Shown here: positions 29,768 to 39,581 of the stretch, in pieces | Layout of the letters: each line of letters opens with the position of its first letter | Position numbering within the stretch: the first letter of the stretch is position 1 | DNA from: an uncultured Bacteroidota bacterium | Lineage (GTDB): Bacteria; Bacteroidota; Bacteroidia; Chitinophagales; LD1 | DNA: 64,000 bases | Assembly: GCA_903919075.1 (NCBI GenBank) | Contig: CAIXGR010000040.1 | Location: 1 to 64,000, forward strand | Direction: 5' to 3' | Position numbers and translations under genes: made by a program | The notes under the pieces: model-generated | What the model saw: only the letters and a program-made list of their open reading frames with translations | What the model was told of the DNA's origin: nothing | Database searches by the model: none

Positions 29768-30124
29768 GGATGATTGTTTTTATAATTGCGAATATAAAAT
29801 TAGACTTCAACAGATTCAATGAAATACTGCCTATTACTTAAATAGCGAGTGAAAACGACCATTAACAGGCGTTTTTAGCATTCGTTAAATAAACAGAAGA
29901 TACCTGAAAAAAAGATTTGGCGATTCAGAAACTTTGTCTAACATTGCATTGTTGTCCGTTATAATTCTCGCAGTATTTAGTTTTATTTCCAACTAAAGTT
30001 TACTGTTAAAAAATCCCGAACCGAAAATTAATGGTTTTCTGAAAAAGCACCCGAAGTGTTTATTATTCCGCATGAATTTTTCTCATAACATAAAACATTT
30101 TATTTTAATTAAACACACCTACGC
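29768..30124. other. Gap between divergent serS and rho
   Basis: About 360 A+T-rich bases hold the promoters of both genes. No protein or RNA gene is evident and no full consensus promoter stands out. A long untranslated rho leader is possible, since rho is autoregulated in many bacteria, but the sequence does not show it directly. Confidence 0.35.
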
Positions 30125-31708
30125 ATGTACGACATTCTCCAGTTAAACGACATGATCCTTCCCGAACTGAGGGAAATAGCTGAAAAGCTAAAAATTAAAG
30201 GCCACGAAAAGTTAGACAAGCAAGACCTTATTTTGAAAGTTTTAGATGCCCAGGCACTGAATCCCCAAGTTCAGGAAGAAGCCGGCAAATTAAAAGATAG
30301 AGACAGAGATAAGGATAGAACTAAAAGGCCAAGAACCCGCAAGCCTATTGACCCTGACTTAAAAAAGAAGGACGACGAAAAAGAAGAAGAAAAAGAAGAG
30401 CCAGTTGAAGAGCAAGAAGAAGTTTATGTAGCGCCAAACCCTGGCAATGAAACAAAAACCGTAAAACTTTCTACTTCGGAAGGCACCGTTTCGCATGAAT
30501 CTGACAGAGGAAACCGCGGTAACGAAGGCGATAACCACGAAAGACAAAACGACGATTACCAAAGTAAAAAAGGAAATATTTTTAGTGTAGAAACCGACGC
30601 TATTATTGAAGGCGAAGGTGTATTGGAAATGATGCCCGATGGATATGGTTTCCTTCGCTCATCTGACTACAGCTATCTTTCATCACCCGATGATATTTAT
30701 GTTTCTCCTTCGCAAATAAAATTATTTGGCCTTAAAACCGGCGATACCGTTAAGGGCTACATCCGCCCTCCGAAGGCTGGCGAAAAATATTTTGCCCTTT
30801 TAAAGGTAGATACTTTGAATGGCCGTGCGCCGGAAGAAGTTCGCGATAGGGTATCTTTCGATTACCTGACTCCGCTTTTCCCACATGAAAAGCTGAATCT
30901 GTTTACCCATCCTTCTAACCTTACTACAAGAATTATTGATTTGTTTACCCCAATAGGAAAGGGACAAAGAGGTATGATTGTATCGCAACCTAAAACGGGC
31001 AAAACCACTATTTTGAAAGAGATAGCGAATGCGATTGCAAAGAACCATCCGGAGGTATACCTTATCGTTCTGCTAATTGATGAGCGCCCTGAGGAAGTTA
31101 CCGATATGGAACGCAACGTAAACGGAGAAGTAATAGCATCTACTTTTGATGAGCCTGCTGAGAAACACGTTAAAGTTTCAAGCATCGTTCTTCAAAAGGC
31201 AAAAAGATTGGTTGAGTGCGGACATGATGTAGTAATTCTGTTGGATTCTATCACCCGTTTGGCTCGTGCACATAACACTGTTGCCCCTGCATCAGGCAAA
31301 GTTCTTTCGGGTGGTGTTGAGGCCAATGCTATGCAAAAGCCTAAACAGTTTTTTGGTGCTGCCCGTAAAATTGAGAACGGCGGTTCGCTTACCATATTAG
31401 CTACAGCCCTAATTGATACAGGCTCGAAAATGGATGAGGTTATTTTTGAAGAGTTTAAAGGAACTGGTAACATGGAGTTACAGCTTGACCGTAAGCTTTC
31501 GAACAAACGTGTTTATCCGGCTATTGATATCGTTTCATCATCAACCCGCCGCGATGACCTTTTATTGGATAAAGAAACCCTGCAGAGAATGTGGATTTTA
31601 AGAAACCACACTGCCGATATGACCTCAGAAGAGGCTATGAACTTCCTTATTCAGCAAATGAAGGGCACTAAAACCAATGAAGAGTTCTTAGTGGCTATGA
31701 ATAGCTAA
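30125..31708 (+). CDS. rho: Transcription termination factor Rho with a long disordered insertion
   Basis: Hexameric RNA-dependent ATPase that ends transcription. The 527-residue protein is about 100 longer than E. coli Rho. Order: N-terminal SAP-like helical domain ([20 protein letters not shown], about 6-45); a very charged low-complexity insertion of roughly 110 residues (around 58-150: arginine/lysine clusters [15 protein letters not shown], then acidic [14 protein letters not shown]); an RNA-binding cold-shock domain ([20 protein letters not shown]); and the RecA-like motor with Walker [15 protein letters not shown], Walker [15 protein letters not shown], and the Q/R loops. The insertion is typical of Bacteroidota Rho; in Bacteroides thetaiotaomicron such a region has been reported to drive phase separation. 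Confidence 0.97.
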   Translation: MYDILQLNDMILPELREIAEKLKIKGHEKLDKQDLILKVLDAQALNPQVQEEAGKLKDRDRDKDRTKRPRTRKPIDPDLKKKDDEKEEEKEEPVEEQEEVYVAPNPGNETKTVKLSTSEGTVSHESDRGNRGNEGDNHERQNDDYQSKKGNIFSVETDAIIEGEGVLEMMPDGYGFLRSSDYSYLSSPDDIYVSPSQIKLFGLKTGDTVKGYIRPPKAGEKYFALLKVDTLNGRAPEEVRDRVSFDYLTPLFPHEKLNLFTHPSNLTTRIIDLFTPIGKGQRGMIVSQPKTGKTTILKEIANAIAKNHPEVYLIVLLIDERPEEVTDMERNVNGEVIASTFDEPAEKHVKVSSIVLQKAKRLVECGHDVVILLDSITRLARAHNTVAPASGKVLSGGVEANAMQKPKQFFGAARKIENGGSLTILATALIDTGSKMDEVIFEEFKGTGNMELQLDRKLSNKRVYPAIDIVSSSTRRDDLLLDKETLQRMWILRNHTADMTSEEAMNFLIQQMKGTKTNEEFLVAMNS

Positions 31709-31791
31709 GAGTATTTTTTGAGCTTAATGCCTAATAGTGAGCCTGATATGCGTATATCTGCAACTAATAAAGATTAAGTATAAAAACACCT

Positions 31792-31821
31792 TTTGACAAG
31801 TGGAAAGAATAATTATTTTTG
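31792..31821 (+). promoter_or_regulatory. Promoter of the rpmH-rnpA-yidD operon
   Basis: TTTG (31792-31795), an 18-base spacer and TATTTTTG (31814-31821) match the Bacteroidota promoter consensus. Transcription should start near 31827, giving a leader of about 43 bases to rpmH. Confidence 0.7.
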
Positions 31822-31869
31822 CCGTCCCATTTAAACAATGGGCTTAAATAAATTTAATAGATACCAAAG

Positions 31870-32025
31870 ATGAAAAGGACATTTCAGCCGAGCCGTAAAA
31901 AAAGAACCAATAAACACGGCTTTAGATTAAGAATGAGCACTAAAAATGGAAGAAAAGTTCTTGCAAGAAGAAGAGCCAGGGGCAGAAAAAAGCTCACCGT
32001 TTCGGACGAAAAGAAACTTAAGTAG
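31870..32025 (+). CDS. rpmH: 50S ribosomal protein L34
   Basis: A 51-residue protein, too short for most ORF cut-offs, beginning [18 protein letters not shown], the invariant L34 start, and continuing [20 protein letters not shown]. It is a small basic protein of the large subunit. The C-terminus carries a few extra residues ([10 protein letters not shown]) typical of Bacteroidota. It heads the rpmH-rnpA-yidD operon and overlaps the rnpA frame from 31946 onward. The classical dnaA-rpmH linkage is absent: rho lies upstream. Confidence 0.97.
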   Translation: MKRTFQPSRKKRTNKHGFRLRMSTKNGRKVLARRRARGRKKLTVSDEKKLK

Positions 32026-32443
32026 TTCTTCCGCCGCTAAACCTGTTGCAGTATTTGACCTTGCCAAAGCAAAAGGCAGGAACTTATTTTGCAAAGAGGA
32101 GAAGCTAAAGAGCAAAAAAATTATAGAGCAACTTTTTAAGCAGGGTAAATCTGTTTCGTTAAACGGGTTTACCCTTGTTTATTTACCCTGCGTCCTGCCC
32201 GTATTTTATCCCGCTCAGGCTGGTTTTTCAGTTCCCAAAAGTGCTTTTAAACATGCCGTTGACCGCAACCGCATTAAGCGCTTAATGCGCGAAGCTTACC
32301 GCCTCAATAAATTATTACTTTACGAAAAATTGGCTGCGCAACAACAATTAGCGCTCATGTGGGTTTATAAAGGCAAAAAGCTGCCGGAATACCCCATAGT
32401 TTTAGAAAGCGTTTTGGGCTGCTTAAAGAAATTGAAACTGTGA
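31946..32443 (+). CDS. rnpA: Ribonuclease P protein component, start nested inside rpmH
   Basis: Protein subunit of RNase P, which removes 5' leaders from pre-tRNAs. The RnpA core spans about residue 48 to the end: [40 protein letters not shown] and [11 protein letters not shown] (the RNR motif). The frame has no ATG, GTG or TTG codon between about 31961 and the conserved core near 32085, so translation must begin inside rpmH, at ATG 31946 or TTG 31961, giving an acidic N-terminal extension of some 45 residues ([16 protein letters not shown]) encoded in part on a different frame of rpmH. Thermus is a known case of rpmH-rnpA overlap. Ends TGA, overlapping the next gene. Confidence 0.9.
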   Translation: MEEKFLQEEEPGAEKSSPFRTKRNLSSSSAAKPVAVFDLAKAKGRNLFCKEEKLKSKKIIEQLFKQGKSVSLNGFTLVYLPCVLPVFYPAQAGFSVPKSAFKHAVDRNRIKRLMREAYRLNKLLLYEKLAAQQQLALMWVYKGKKLPEYPIVLESVLGCLKKLKL

Positions 32444-32670
32444 AACTAATTTCAAAAAGCATCAGCCTGTTTTTCATTTTCCTCATCAAAGCCTACCAAA
32501 CTTTGCTGTCGCCTATTTTAGCGCCCCGCTGCCGGTATTCGCCAACCTGTTCGCAATATAGTATTGAAGCCATAAAAAAACATGGCCCTTTTAAAGGCGG
32601 TTGGCTGGCTATTAAACGTATTTTAAGTTGCCATCCTTGGGGTGGACATGGGTATGACCCGGTGCCTTAA
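32440..32670 (+). CDS. yidD: Membrane protein insertion efficiency factor YidD
   Basis: A 76-residue member of the YidD (DUF37) family, which aids YidC-dependent insertion of inner-membrane proteins. Features: an N-terminal amphipathic/hydrophobic segment ([20 protein letters not shown]), then the signature [20 protein letters not shown] and [20 protein letters not shown], with the conserved Cys and the terminal PVP-like end. It uses a GTG start that overlaps the rnpA TGA stop (GTGA), a sign of translational coupling. YidC itself is not nearby. Confidence 0.95.
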   Translation: MKLISKSISLFFIFLIKAYQTLLSPILAPRCRYSPTCSQYSIEAIKKHGPFKGGWLAIKRILSCHPWGGHGYDPVP

Positions 32671-32829
32671 TGCCAACTACTAATTTACGATTGATTTTTC
32701 CTAAAATGATATAAATACCACATTGAGGCTGGCAACAATTTTAACATGTGGGCGTTAAAGATTATGTTTACACTTGTAACATAAGCGATACAAAAATAAT
32801 TATTATTTGAAAGCTTACCTTATTGCCGA

Positions 32830-34512
32830 ATGATTGCCGAGATAATGAAGAAATCGAAAAAAATATTGCTGCTTGGGTGTATTGTAATCATTGCATTTGT
32901 ACCTATTGCATTTACCGGCAGCACTTCCTCTTATTTCGAGATAACCAAGAACCTCGACATTTTTACAACGCTTTATAAGGAACTGAATACTTATTACGTT
33001 GATACCATTAAGCCCGAAAAATTAATGCGCTCAGGCATTAATGATATGTTGGATGGGCTGGACCCTTACACTGATTTTATTCCTGAAGAAGAGATGGAAG
33101 ATTACCGCACGCAAACCACCGGCAAGTACGGTGGCATTGGGGCAGTAATAGGCACCCGCGGCGATTATGTAGTTGTGACCGAGCCTTACGAAGGCTTTCC
33201 GGCAGATAAATCGGGATTAAGATCAGGAGACAGAATTGTTGAAGTGGATGGAAAAAGTGCAAAAAACTATAAAACCGACCAGGTTAGCGCTATGCTAAAA
33301 GGCAAGCCGGGTACAGAGGTGGCGCTAAAAATACGCCGCATGAATAAGGACGGCAAAGAAGATGAATTTACTGTGAAGATGACCCGTGAAGAAATTAAAA
33401 TTAGAAACGTTCCGTATTATGGAATGGTGAGCGATGATATTGGCTACATACGATTAAGCGGCTTTACCGAAAGAGCAGGCGCTGAAGTAAAAAATGCACT
33501 TGAAACGCTTGAAAGTAAACACAAGTTAAAGGGCTTGGTATTTGATTTGCGCGATAACCCCGGTGGCTTATTAAACGAAGCAATAAACGTTGCCAATGTT
33601 TTTATTGATAAAAACATACGTGTAGTTGATACCAAAGGCAAGATTGATGAGTGGAATAAATCTTTTTCAACGCTGAACGACCCGGTTGACATGAAACTTC
33701 CGATGGTGGTATTGGCTGACGGGGGCTCTGCTTCTGCGGCGGAAATTGTATCGGGCTCGTTGCAAGATTTGGACCGGGCCGTTATTATCGGGCAAAAAAC
33801 TTTTGGTAAAGGGCTAGTTCAATCTACCCGTTCATTACCTTTTAATGCAAAACTGAAAATTACTACGGCCAAATATTATATCCCGTCGGGCCGATGCATA
33901 CAAGCCATTAATTATGCCGAAAGAAATGCAGATGGTAGCGTAAAGCGCATACCCGATTCACTAAAGGTGGCTTTTAAAACCAAGAATGGCAGAACAGTTT
34001 ATGATGGCGGCGGTATTGACCCCGACGTAGCTTTAGAGCCTGAAAAGCTGGCGAAAATTACCATTAGCCTTGCTACTAAAAATTATATATCGGATTATGC
34101 TACCGAGTACCGCAGTAAGCACGATAAGATAACCGATGCCAAAAGCTTTGCTTTAACCGATGCTGATTATGCAGATTTTGTAACATGGGTTTCGAAAAAG
34201 GATTACGAATACTCTACCACCAGTGAAAAATTATTGGATGAGTTGAAGACAGCCGCTGAAAAGGAAAAGTATTACGATGATATTAAGAGCGACTACGAGG
34301 CCTTGAAAAAAACCATGATGCACGATAAGGAGCACGACCTTGAAAAAGAAAAGACACAAATAAAAAGTGTATTGGAAGGGGAAATTGTGGCCCGGTATTA
34401 TTTAAACACAGGAAGAATAGTAGCATCGTTCAAAAGCGATACTGAGTTAAAAAAAGCCATCGACATATTGGGCGATGAAAAAAAGATGAATGAGCTTTTG
34501 GTAAAGAAGTAA
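32830..34512 (+). CDS. S41 carboxy-terminal processing protease, copy 1
   Basis: A 560-residue exported serine protease of the CtpA/Tsp type, which trims or degrades periplasmic proteins from their C-termini. A signal-anchor (the likely start is the second Met at 32845, MKKSKKILLLGC) is followed by an N-terminal helical domain (MRSGINDMLDGLDPYTDFIP), a PDZ domain (about 95-175, IGAVIGTRGDYVVVTEPYEG) and the S41 core: KGLVFDLRDNPGGLLNEA, the nucleophile Ser in ADGGSASAAEIVSG and the Lys in GQKTFGKGLVQ. The C-terminal third is a Lys/Glu-rich helical region. It starts 160 bases after yidD and just before a related second copy. Confidence 0.93.
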   Translation: MIAEIMKKSKKILLLGCIVIIAFVPIAFTGSTSSYFEITKNLDIFTTLYKELNTYYVDTIKPEKLMRSGINDMLDGLDPYTDFIPEEEMEDYRTQTTGKYGGIGAVIGTRGDYVVVTEPYEGFPADKSGLRSGDRIVEVDGKSAKNYKTDQVSAMLKGKPGTEVALKIRRMNKDGKEDEFTVKMTREEIKIRNVPYYGMVSDDIGYIRLSGFTERAGAEVKNALETLESKHKLKGLVFDLRDNPGGLLNEAINVANVFIDKNIRVVDTKGKIDEWNKSFSTLNDPVDMKLPMVVLADGGSASAAEIVSGSLQDLDRAVIIGQKTFGKGLVQSTRSLPFNAKLKITTAKYYIPSGRCIQAINYAERNADGSVKRIPDSLKVAFKTKNGRTVYDGGGIDPDVALEPEKLAKITISLATKNYISDYATEYRSKHDKITDAKSFALTDADYADFVTWVSKKDYEYSTTSEKLLDELKTAAEKEKYYDDIKSDYEALKKTMMHDKEHDLEKEKTQIKSVLEGEIVARYYLNTGRIVASFKSDTELKKAIDILGDEKKMNELLVKK

Positions 34513-34525
34513 TAGTAAAAATAAA

Positions 34526-36229
34526 ATGAGGCCAATAAAAAAAATAGCGAGTGTAGCGCTTTCCCTTTTCAGAAAAAGCTGGAAGGGGTTTGCATTGGTA
34601 ATTATTATTTCCGGCTGCATGTCGTTTGCCGATTATTATTTTGAGATTTCGAAGAACCTGGATATTTTTTCTTCGCTTTTTAAAGAGGTAAACACTTATT
34701 ATGTTGATGATATAGAGCCATCGAAATTAATGCGCACCTGCATTGATGGCATGCTTAAAACATTAGACCCCTTTACAAATTATTATTCCGGCTCGCAAAT
34801 TGAAAACGCCAGAATACAACAGGGGGGCAAGTTTGGGGGCTTAGGTATTGAAATTGAAATAATGAACAGCTATCCGGTTGTTACATCTATTACCAAAGAT
34901 CAACCGGCAGATAAGGGGGGATTGAAAACCGGTGATATTATTAAATCAATTGACGGCAACTCAACACAAAACAGAAGTAAAGAAGAGGTTGACAAGATTC
35001 TTATAGGCCAGCCAAAAACAACTCTTGCACTGCAAGTAGAAAGAAGAACCTCATTAACTGATCCTGCGCAGACATTAAGCTTTAATATTCAGCGCGAGGA
35101 AATAGAGGAAACTAACGTTCCTTTTTCGGGTATGGTTGCACCGGGCATTGGTTGTGTTAAGCTGAAAATTTTTAACGAGCATGCGGGTAGAGATGTGAGG
35201 GCCGCTGTTGATAGTTTAAAGCGCGCTAACCCCGATATGAAGGGCATTATTCTTGACCTTCGCACTAACCCTGGTGGATTGCTTAATGAAGCAGTAAACG
35301 TGGTAAATGTTTTTATTGATAAAGGAAAGCTTGTAGTTACTACCAAAGGAAAAGTAGATGAATGGAACAACAGTTTTAAAACATTGGATGATGCGGAAGA
35401 TTCAAAAATTCCACTGGTGGTTATAGTAAACTCAATGTCTGCTTCAGCATCCGAAATTGTTTCGGGTACTATACAGGATTATGACAGGGGGGTTATTATA
35501 GGCCAGCGTAGTTATGGCAAGGGCTTGGTTCAAATAACTAAAAACCTGTCATATAATACCATGCTAAAAGTAACTACGGCAAAATATTATATACCTACCG
35601 GCAGATGTATACAAGCTATTAATTATGCAGAGCGTAACCCCGATGGCAGTGTAAAACATATTCCTGATTCATTAAAGGTTGCTTTTAAAACTATAGATAG
35701 CAAAAGAACCGTATATGATGGTGGTGGCATTGACCCTGATGTGATTTTACCAAAAGAGGAACACAGCAAAATTGCTGAAACACTATTTTTAAAAGGCTAT
35801 ATTTTCGACTTTGCATCTAATTACAGATTACAACATAATGATATTGGCGACCCTGCTAAATTTAAACTTACTGAAAAAGATTTTGATGACTTTTCAGCTT
35901 ATGTAAAAACAAAAGACCTTACTTATAAAACCGAAACTGAAGAGAAGCTAGAAAAATTAAAGGATGCCTCTACCGAAGAAAAATACTTTGATGCTTTAAA
36001 GGATGAGTACGAAACCCTTAAAAACAAATTAGCCAAGGATAAGGAGCAAGACATAACAAAGAACAAAAAGGAAATCATTATCGTTCTTGAAAATGAAATT
36101 GCGGGCAGATATTATTACGCTTATGGCAAAGCGAAAAAAAGCTACCAGAACGACTCTGAAGTCGCTAAGGCCATTGAATTGCTCAACAATTCCGAAAAGT
36201 ACAGCGAATTGCTAAGCGCGAAGAAATAA
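34526..36229 (+). CDS. S41 carboxy-terminal processing protease, copy 2
   Basis: A 567-residue paralogue of the upstream gene, 13 bases after it, so the two form one transcription unit. The layout is the same: a signal-anchor (FALVIIISGCMSFADYYFEI), the MRTCIDGMLKTLDPFTNYY helical domain, a PDZ domain (GLGIEIEIMNSYPVVTSITK) and the S41 core with MKGIILDLRTNPGGLLNEA, the nucleophile in SMSASASEIVSG and Lys in GQRSYGKGLVQ. Catalytic residues are intact, so both copies should be active. The pair looks like an old tandem duplication, because similarity is spread along the entire protein and is far from identity. Confidence 0.92.
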   Translation: MRPIKKIASVALSLFRKSWKGFALVIIISGCMSFADYYFEISKNLDIFSSLFKEVNTYYVDDIEPSKLMRTCIDGMLKTLDPFTNYYSGSQIENARIQQGGKFGGLGIEIEIMNSYPVVTSITKDQPADKGGLKTGDIIKSIDGNSTQNRSKEEVDKILIGQPKTTLALQVERRTSLTDPAQTLSFNIQREEIEETNVPFSGMVAPGIGCVKLKIFNEHAGRDVRAAVDSLKRANPDMKGIILDLRTNPGGLLNEAVNVVNVFIDKGKLVVTTKGKVDEWNNSFKTLDDAEDSKIPLVVIVNSMSASASEIVSGTIQDYDRGVIIGQRSYGKGLVQITKNLSYNTMLKVTTAKYYIPTGRCIQAINYAERNPDGSVKHIPDSLKVAFKTIDSKRTVYDGGGIDPDVILPKEEHSKIAETLFLKGYIFDFASNYRLQHNDIGDPAKFKLTEKDFDDFSAYVKTKDLTYKTETEEKLEKLKDASTEEKYFDALKDEYETLKNKLAKDKEQDITKNKKEIIIVLENEIAGRYYYAYGKAKKSYQNDSEVAKAIELLNNSEKYSELLSAKK

Positions 36230-36371
36230 CCAACCTTGAAAAATAGAGCTCAGTAAAATCATTAGCCCACTTGATTTGCTTTGCCTATTCTTTTTAAATA
36301 CCTATCTTTAAATAACAATTTTACTTCTGGCTTCTACCCTGAAAATTTGTTATCAACTACAAAATAGTAAT

Positions 36372-37934
36372 ATGAAAAAAATAATTTACTCCTTTTTTCT
36401 ACTGGCATTCTCTATCGTCGCTTTTGCTCAAACAGGCGGTATTTCAATTAGCAACACAGGCTCTTTGCCCGATTCTTCAGCTGCCTTGGATGTGAATTTT
36501 AGTAATAAGGGCGTCCTTTTCCCACGCTTAACAACAGCACAACGCAACAGCATTGCAAACCCGGCACAAAGTTTAATGATATTCAACACCAACACTAATT
36601 GCTTTGAAACGTTTATTCTGGGTTCATGGCAAAATATTTTCTGTGGCTGCGGCGGCCCTCCGGCAACACCTGGCAATATCAGCGGGTCTTCTACTGCCTG
36701 TGTTTCACAATCGGGTGTTGTATACACCATATCAGCTGATAGCGGTGCTACGTCGTATACATGGATTGTTCCATCTGGGGCGATTGTTACTGCCGGCCAG
36801 GGAACAACTTCGGCCACCATTACTTTTGGAAGTGTATCGGGCAATGTAACTGTTGTTGCTAATAATTCTTGCGGTAGCAGCGGGCCAAGCAATCTTTCTG
36901 TAACACTTAATTCTGCACCCGGAACACCGGGTACCATTTCAGGGTCTACCAATATTAGTTCTGGTCAATCGGGTATTATTTATTCTATCTCACCGGTTAG
37001 TGGTGCTACCTCTTACACATGGACATCCCCGTCTGGTGCTACTATTACGTCTGGCCAGGGAACTGATTCTGTAATTGTTGATTTTGGAAACAACCAGGGC
37101 AATATGTCAGTAACCGCTAGTAACAGTTGCGGCACTTCAGATGCCAGTAGTTTGGCTATAACATTCTGTTCAGGCACAATAACCTATAATAGTAACGGCA
37201 CTTATGAAAGTGGCAATATTCAATCATTTAATGTACCGAGTTGCGCTACTCAAATTACAATAGAGGCTTGGGGAGCACAGGGAGGAAACACAGTTGCATT
37301 TTCAGGCGGCGCGGGAGCTGATATAAAAGGAACTTTTAGTGTTACCGGTGGTGAGTTGATTAATATATTGATTGGTCAACAGGGTAAAAACGGCTCAACA
37401 GGCCATGGTAACTGCGGTGGCGGTGGTGGTGGAACATTTGTTACGCGTAGCAATGGAAACCCCATGCTAGTAGCCGGTGGCGGCGGCGGTGCGGGAATTT
37501 CGGGTAGTGCGCCAGATGGTGGTCAGTTGGGCACTTCAGGGTCAAGCGGAAAAGGCAGTAATGGCATGGCCGGTGGTACCGGCGGAAATGCAGCACCCAA
37601 TGTTTGCGGAGGATGCGGCTCAACTAATGGTGCGGGGTTTTATAGCAACTCTCAGGCTTATGGTGGTAGTTACGGCACAGCGGCATTAGCATACGTAAAC
37701 GGAGGAACCGGCTCTACTTCGGTAAGTGGCTATAATGGGGGATTTGGGGGGGCTGGGGCAGGTGCATTTGGCGCCGGTGGTGGTGGTGGTTATTCGGGCG
37801 GCGGTTCAGGAAACTATACCAGCGGAACAGATGATTCATCGGGCGGCGGCGGCGGCAGTTATAACGCCGGAACCAATACAGTTAACCAGGCTGGTTCCAG
37901 AACAGGTAACGGGCAGGTGATTATTACGTGGTAA
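36372..37934 (+). CDS. Secreted PKD-like and glycine-rich protein, copy A
   Basis: A 520-residue exported protein (signal peptide MKKIIYSFFLLAFSIVAFAQ). Its N-terminal module (about 25-95: PDSSAALDVNFSNKGVLFPR, LTTAQRNSIANPAQSLMIFN, then FILGSWQNIFC) is shared with the protein at 58455-60149. Two PKD/Ig-like repeats follow (PATPGNISGSSTACVSQSGV ... and PGTPGTISGSTNISSGQSGI ...). The C-terminal half is a glycine-rich domain of Pfam 'Gly_rich' type: it opens YESGNIQSFNVPSCATQITI, then EAWGAQGG, has many GGGG runs, and ends with strand NGQVIITW. There is no T9SS sorting domain. Probably extracellular and adhesive; export beyond the inner membrane is not explained by the sequence. Confidence 0.8.
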   Translation: MKKIIYSFFLLAFSIVAFAQTGGISISNTGSLPDSSAALDVNFSNKGVLFPRLTTAQRNSIANPAQSLMIFNTNTNCFETFILGSWQNIFCGCGGPPATPGNISGSSTACVSQSGVVYTISADSGATSYTWIVPSGAIVTAGQGTTSATITFGSVSGNVTVVANNSCGSSGPSNLSVTLNSAPGTPGTISGSTNISSGQSGIIYSISPVSGATSYTWTSPSGATITSGQGTDSVIVDFGNNQGNMSVTASNSCGTSDASSLAITFCSGTITYNSNGTYESGNIQSFNVPSCATQITIEAWGAQGGNTVAFSGGAGADIKGTFSVTGGELINILIGQQGKNGSTGHGNCGGGGGGTFVTRSNGNPMLVAGGGGGAGISGSAPDGGQLGTSGSSGKGSNGMAGGTGGNAAPNVCGGCGSTNGAGFYSNSQAYGGSYGTAALAYVNGGTGSTSVSGYNGGFGGAGAGAFGAGGGGGYSGGGSGNYTSGTDDSSGGGGGSYNAGTNTVNQAGSRTGNGQVIITW

Positions 37935-38011
37935 TATGTGCCTTTGATACATTATATAAAATAAAAATGAATCCAGCCAATCCCTCACATTTCTTATTTT
38001 AGTATAACACA

Positions 38012-39049
38012 ATGAGAAAATTATCTATAGGCTTCATTTTTGCTTCTACTTTACTTTGTTGTTCTTTACCATCGTGTATTAAAAACACTGAAGACCCGCA
38101 TTGTGCTATGCTATATTATGTAAGCGCCCCGCCCTATTACTTTAGCAACACACCCCATGAATATGGCAGCCTTAATGTTTCAAAATTCGGAAGCCCCTCA
38201 TTTAACCCACTAAATTCAAATCAGATTGTTTTTCCGGTGTATAAAACAGGTGTAGATTCTACTAAAATTACTGTTCTAAATATCAATAGCGGTTTGAAAA
38301 CTATTTTTTCTGTTCATGGACAATTAACCGGCCCTGCTGAAAAAATATCATGGGGACAAAACAATAAACTCTTATTGCCCTCATACTACTATTACTATCC
38401 ATCAAACAGTTATTATTCATCATACAGCGTTAATGCAGCTGAAGCAAATGCTGATGGAACAGGAATGGGAACCCTTTTTACCGGATTATCTGGCGCTGGA
38501 ATCTGGTCAAACAATAGCAGCAAAATTTTATGGAGTTCAAGCCCAAGTTCGCTTGGCATTTATTCTTTAAATGGGCAGGCTATTGATTCTATCTCTCTTT
38601 ATTATGTTAACGATTTTGACTGGGGCGTTAACGGGCAAATAGTTGTAGCAAACAATTATAAATTTTTAAATATTTACGACAGCACACTTGCATTGATTAA
38701 AAGATTAAGAATAATAGCGGATAATTATCAATTCAGTTTTGCTTTTTCTGTGGCATGGGTGCCAAACTCATCCAAGGTAATATGGTCCAGCATATATGGT
38801 ATATATATCACAGATATAAATACGGAGAAAACCACGCAATTCAAGACAGCAGATCTTAAAACTGTTTACAAAGGCCTGTCAATCTCGCCTGATGGTTCAA
38901 CTTTAGCTGTGTATAAAGAGATATGGAATAGCTGTAATACTGACTTAAACTATTTCCCCAGTAATAACTCCGGTAATAACACAGAGGAAGGAGCAGTTAT
39001 TGAACTTATTAATATGGGCACCGGTGCGGAAATACAAGTTTATCCTTAA
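38012..39049 (+). CDS. Lipoprotein, probable beta-propeller
   Basis: A 345-residue protein with a lipoprotein signal (MRKLSIGFIFASTLLCCSLP, lipid Cys near LPSC at residue 22). The rest has repeated short strands of the TolB/WD40-like kind (INSGLKTIFSVHGQLTG, AGIWSNNSSKILWSSSPSS, LGIYSLNGQAIDSISLYY, VAWVPNSSKVIWSSIYG, GLSISPDGSTLAVYKEI), so a beta-propeller lipoprotein is likely, perhaps reading out or binding a surface ligand. No enzymatic motif. It follows the glycine-rich gene by 77 bases on the same strand. Function unknown. Confidence 0.7.
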   Translation: MRKLSIGFIFASTLLCCSLPSCIKNTEDPHCAMLYYVSAPPYYFSNTPHEYGSLNVSKFGSPSFNPLNSNQIVFPVYKTGVDSTKITVLNINSGLKTIFSVHGQLTGPAEKISWGQNNKLLLPSYYYYYPSNSYYSSYSVNAAEANADGTGMGTLFTGLSGAGIWSNNSSKILWSSSPSSLGIYSLNGQAIDSISLYYVNDFDWGVNGQIVVANNYKFLNIYDSTLALIKRLRIIADNYQFSFAFSVAWVPNSSKVIWSSIYGIYITDINTEKTTQFKTADLKTVYKGLSISPDGSTLAVYKEIWNSCNTDLNYFPSNNSGNNTEEGAVIELINMGTGAEIQVYP

Positions 39050-39055
39050 TAAATT

Positions 39056-39469
39056 TCAGAATACATATTTAACAAAGGTAATTTCGGCAGCTTTCCCATC
39101 TAAATACAGTGGCTTTCTAAGTTTTAAGATGTAATACCCTGAGTAGTTGCCGATAGCTGAATCAATATATTGAGGTTCATGAACTATGCCTAATGCAAAA
39201 GAATTAATGTATAAACGCAGCGGCCCAATGCCTACCTTTCCACAAGCCTGAAACCAACAACCCTCGTTTGACCAAGGGTCGCTTTCAGAAAAGCAGCCGG
39301 TATTGTCATCATAAATAGTAAGGCTGGTAATAGGACAATCATTTAAAGCAACCCAGTTTCCCAAGTACTCTCCTCCATCGTAACTTGTAGGTTTTTTACA
39401 AGAGGTAAATTCTGAAAGAATAATTGCCAGCAATAAAATGGAATAAAGAATTTTCATAACTCCCTTCAT
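39056..39469 (-). CDS. Small lipoprotein, unknown function
   Basis: A 137-residue protein with a hydrophobic N-terminus and a lipobox-like Cys (LSEFTSC). Either the ATG at 39469 or the one at 39457 could start it; the second has an AAGGGAG purine tract three bases upstream. The remaining sequence has several Cys, Trp and Gly residues (NWVALNDCPI, NTGCFSESDPWSNEGCWFQACGKVG) and strands such as GYYILKLRKPLYLDGKAAEI. No family recognised. It is convergent with the beta-propeller lipoprotein gene. Confidence 0.65.
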   Translation of the reverse strand: MKGVMKILYSILLLAIILSEFTSCKKPTSYDGGEYLGNWVALNDCPITSLTIYDDNTGCFSESDPWSNEGCWFQACGKVGIGPLRLYINSFALGIVHEPQYIDSAIGNYSGYYILKLRKPLYLDGKAAEITFVKYVF

Positions 39470-39581
39470 TCGCTATATAAAATAGGCTTTTAGATTTAAA
39501 TATTCTTATTAAAACTAAGTAATAATTTTCATTTATTGCAATCGAGATAAATGTCCAAGGCTGTAGAATACTGATAAATGG

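Noticed and set aside
36428-36952. 174-codon antisense frame over the glycine-rich gene, and similar frames at 58488-58762
   Set aside because: They arise from the codon bias of repeated Gly, Thr and Ser codons; the proteins have no domain features and the sense frames carry signal peptides and PKD modules.
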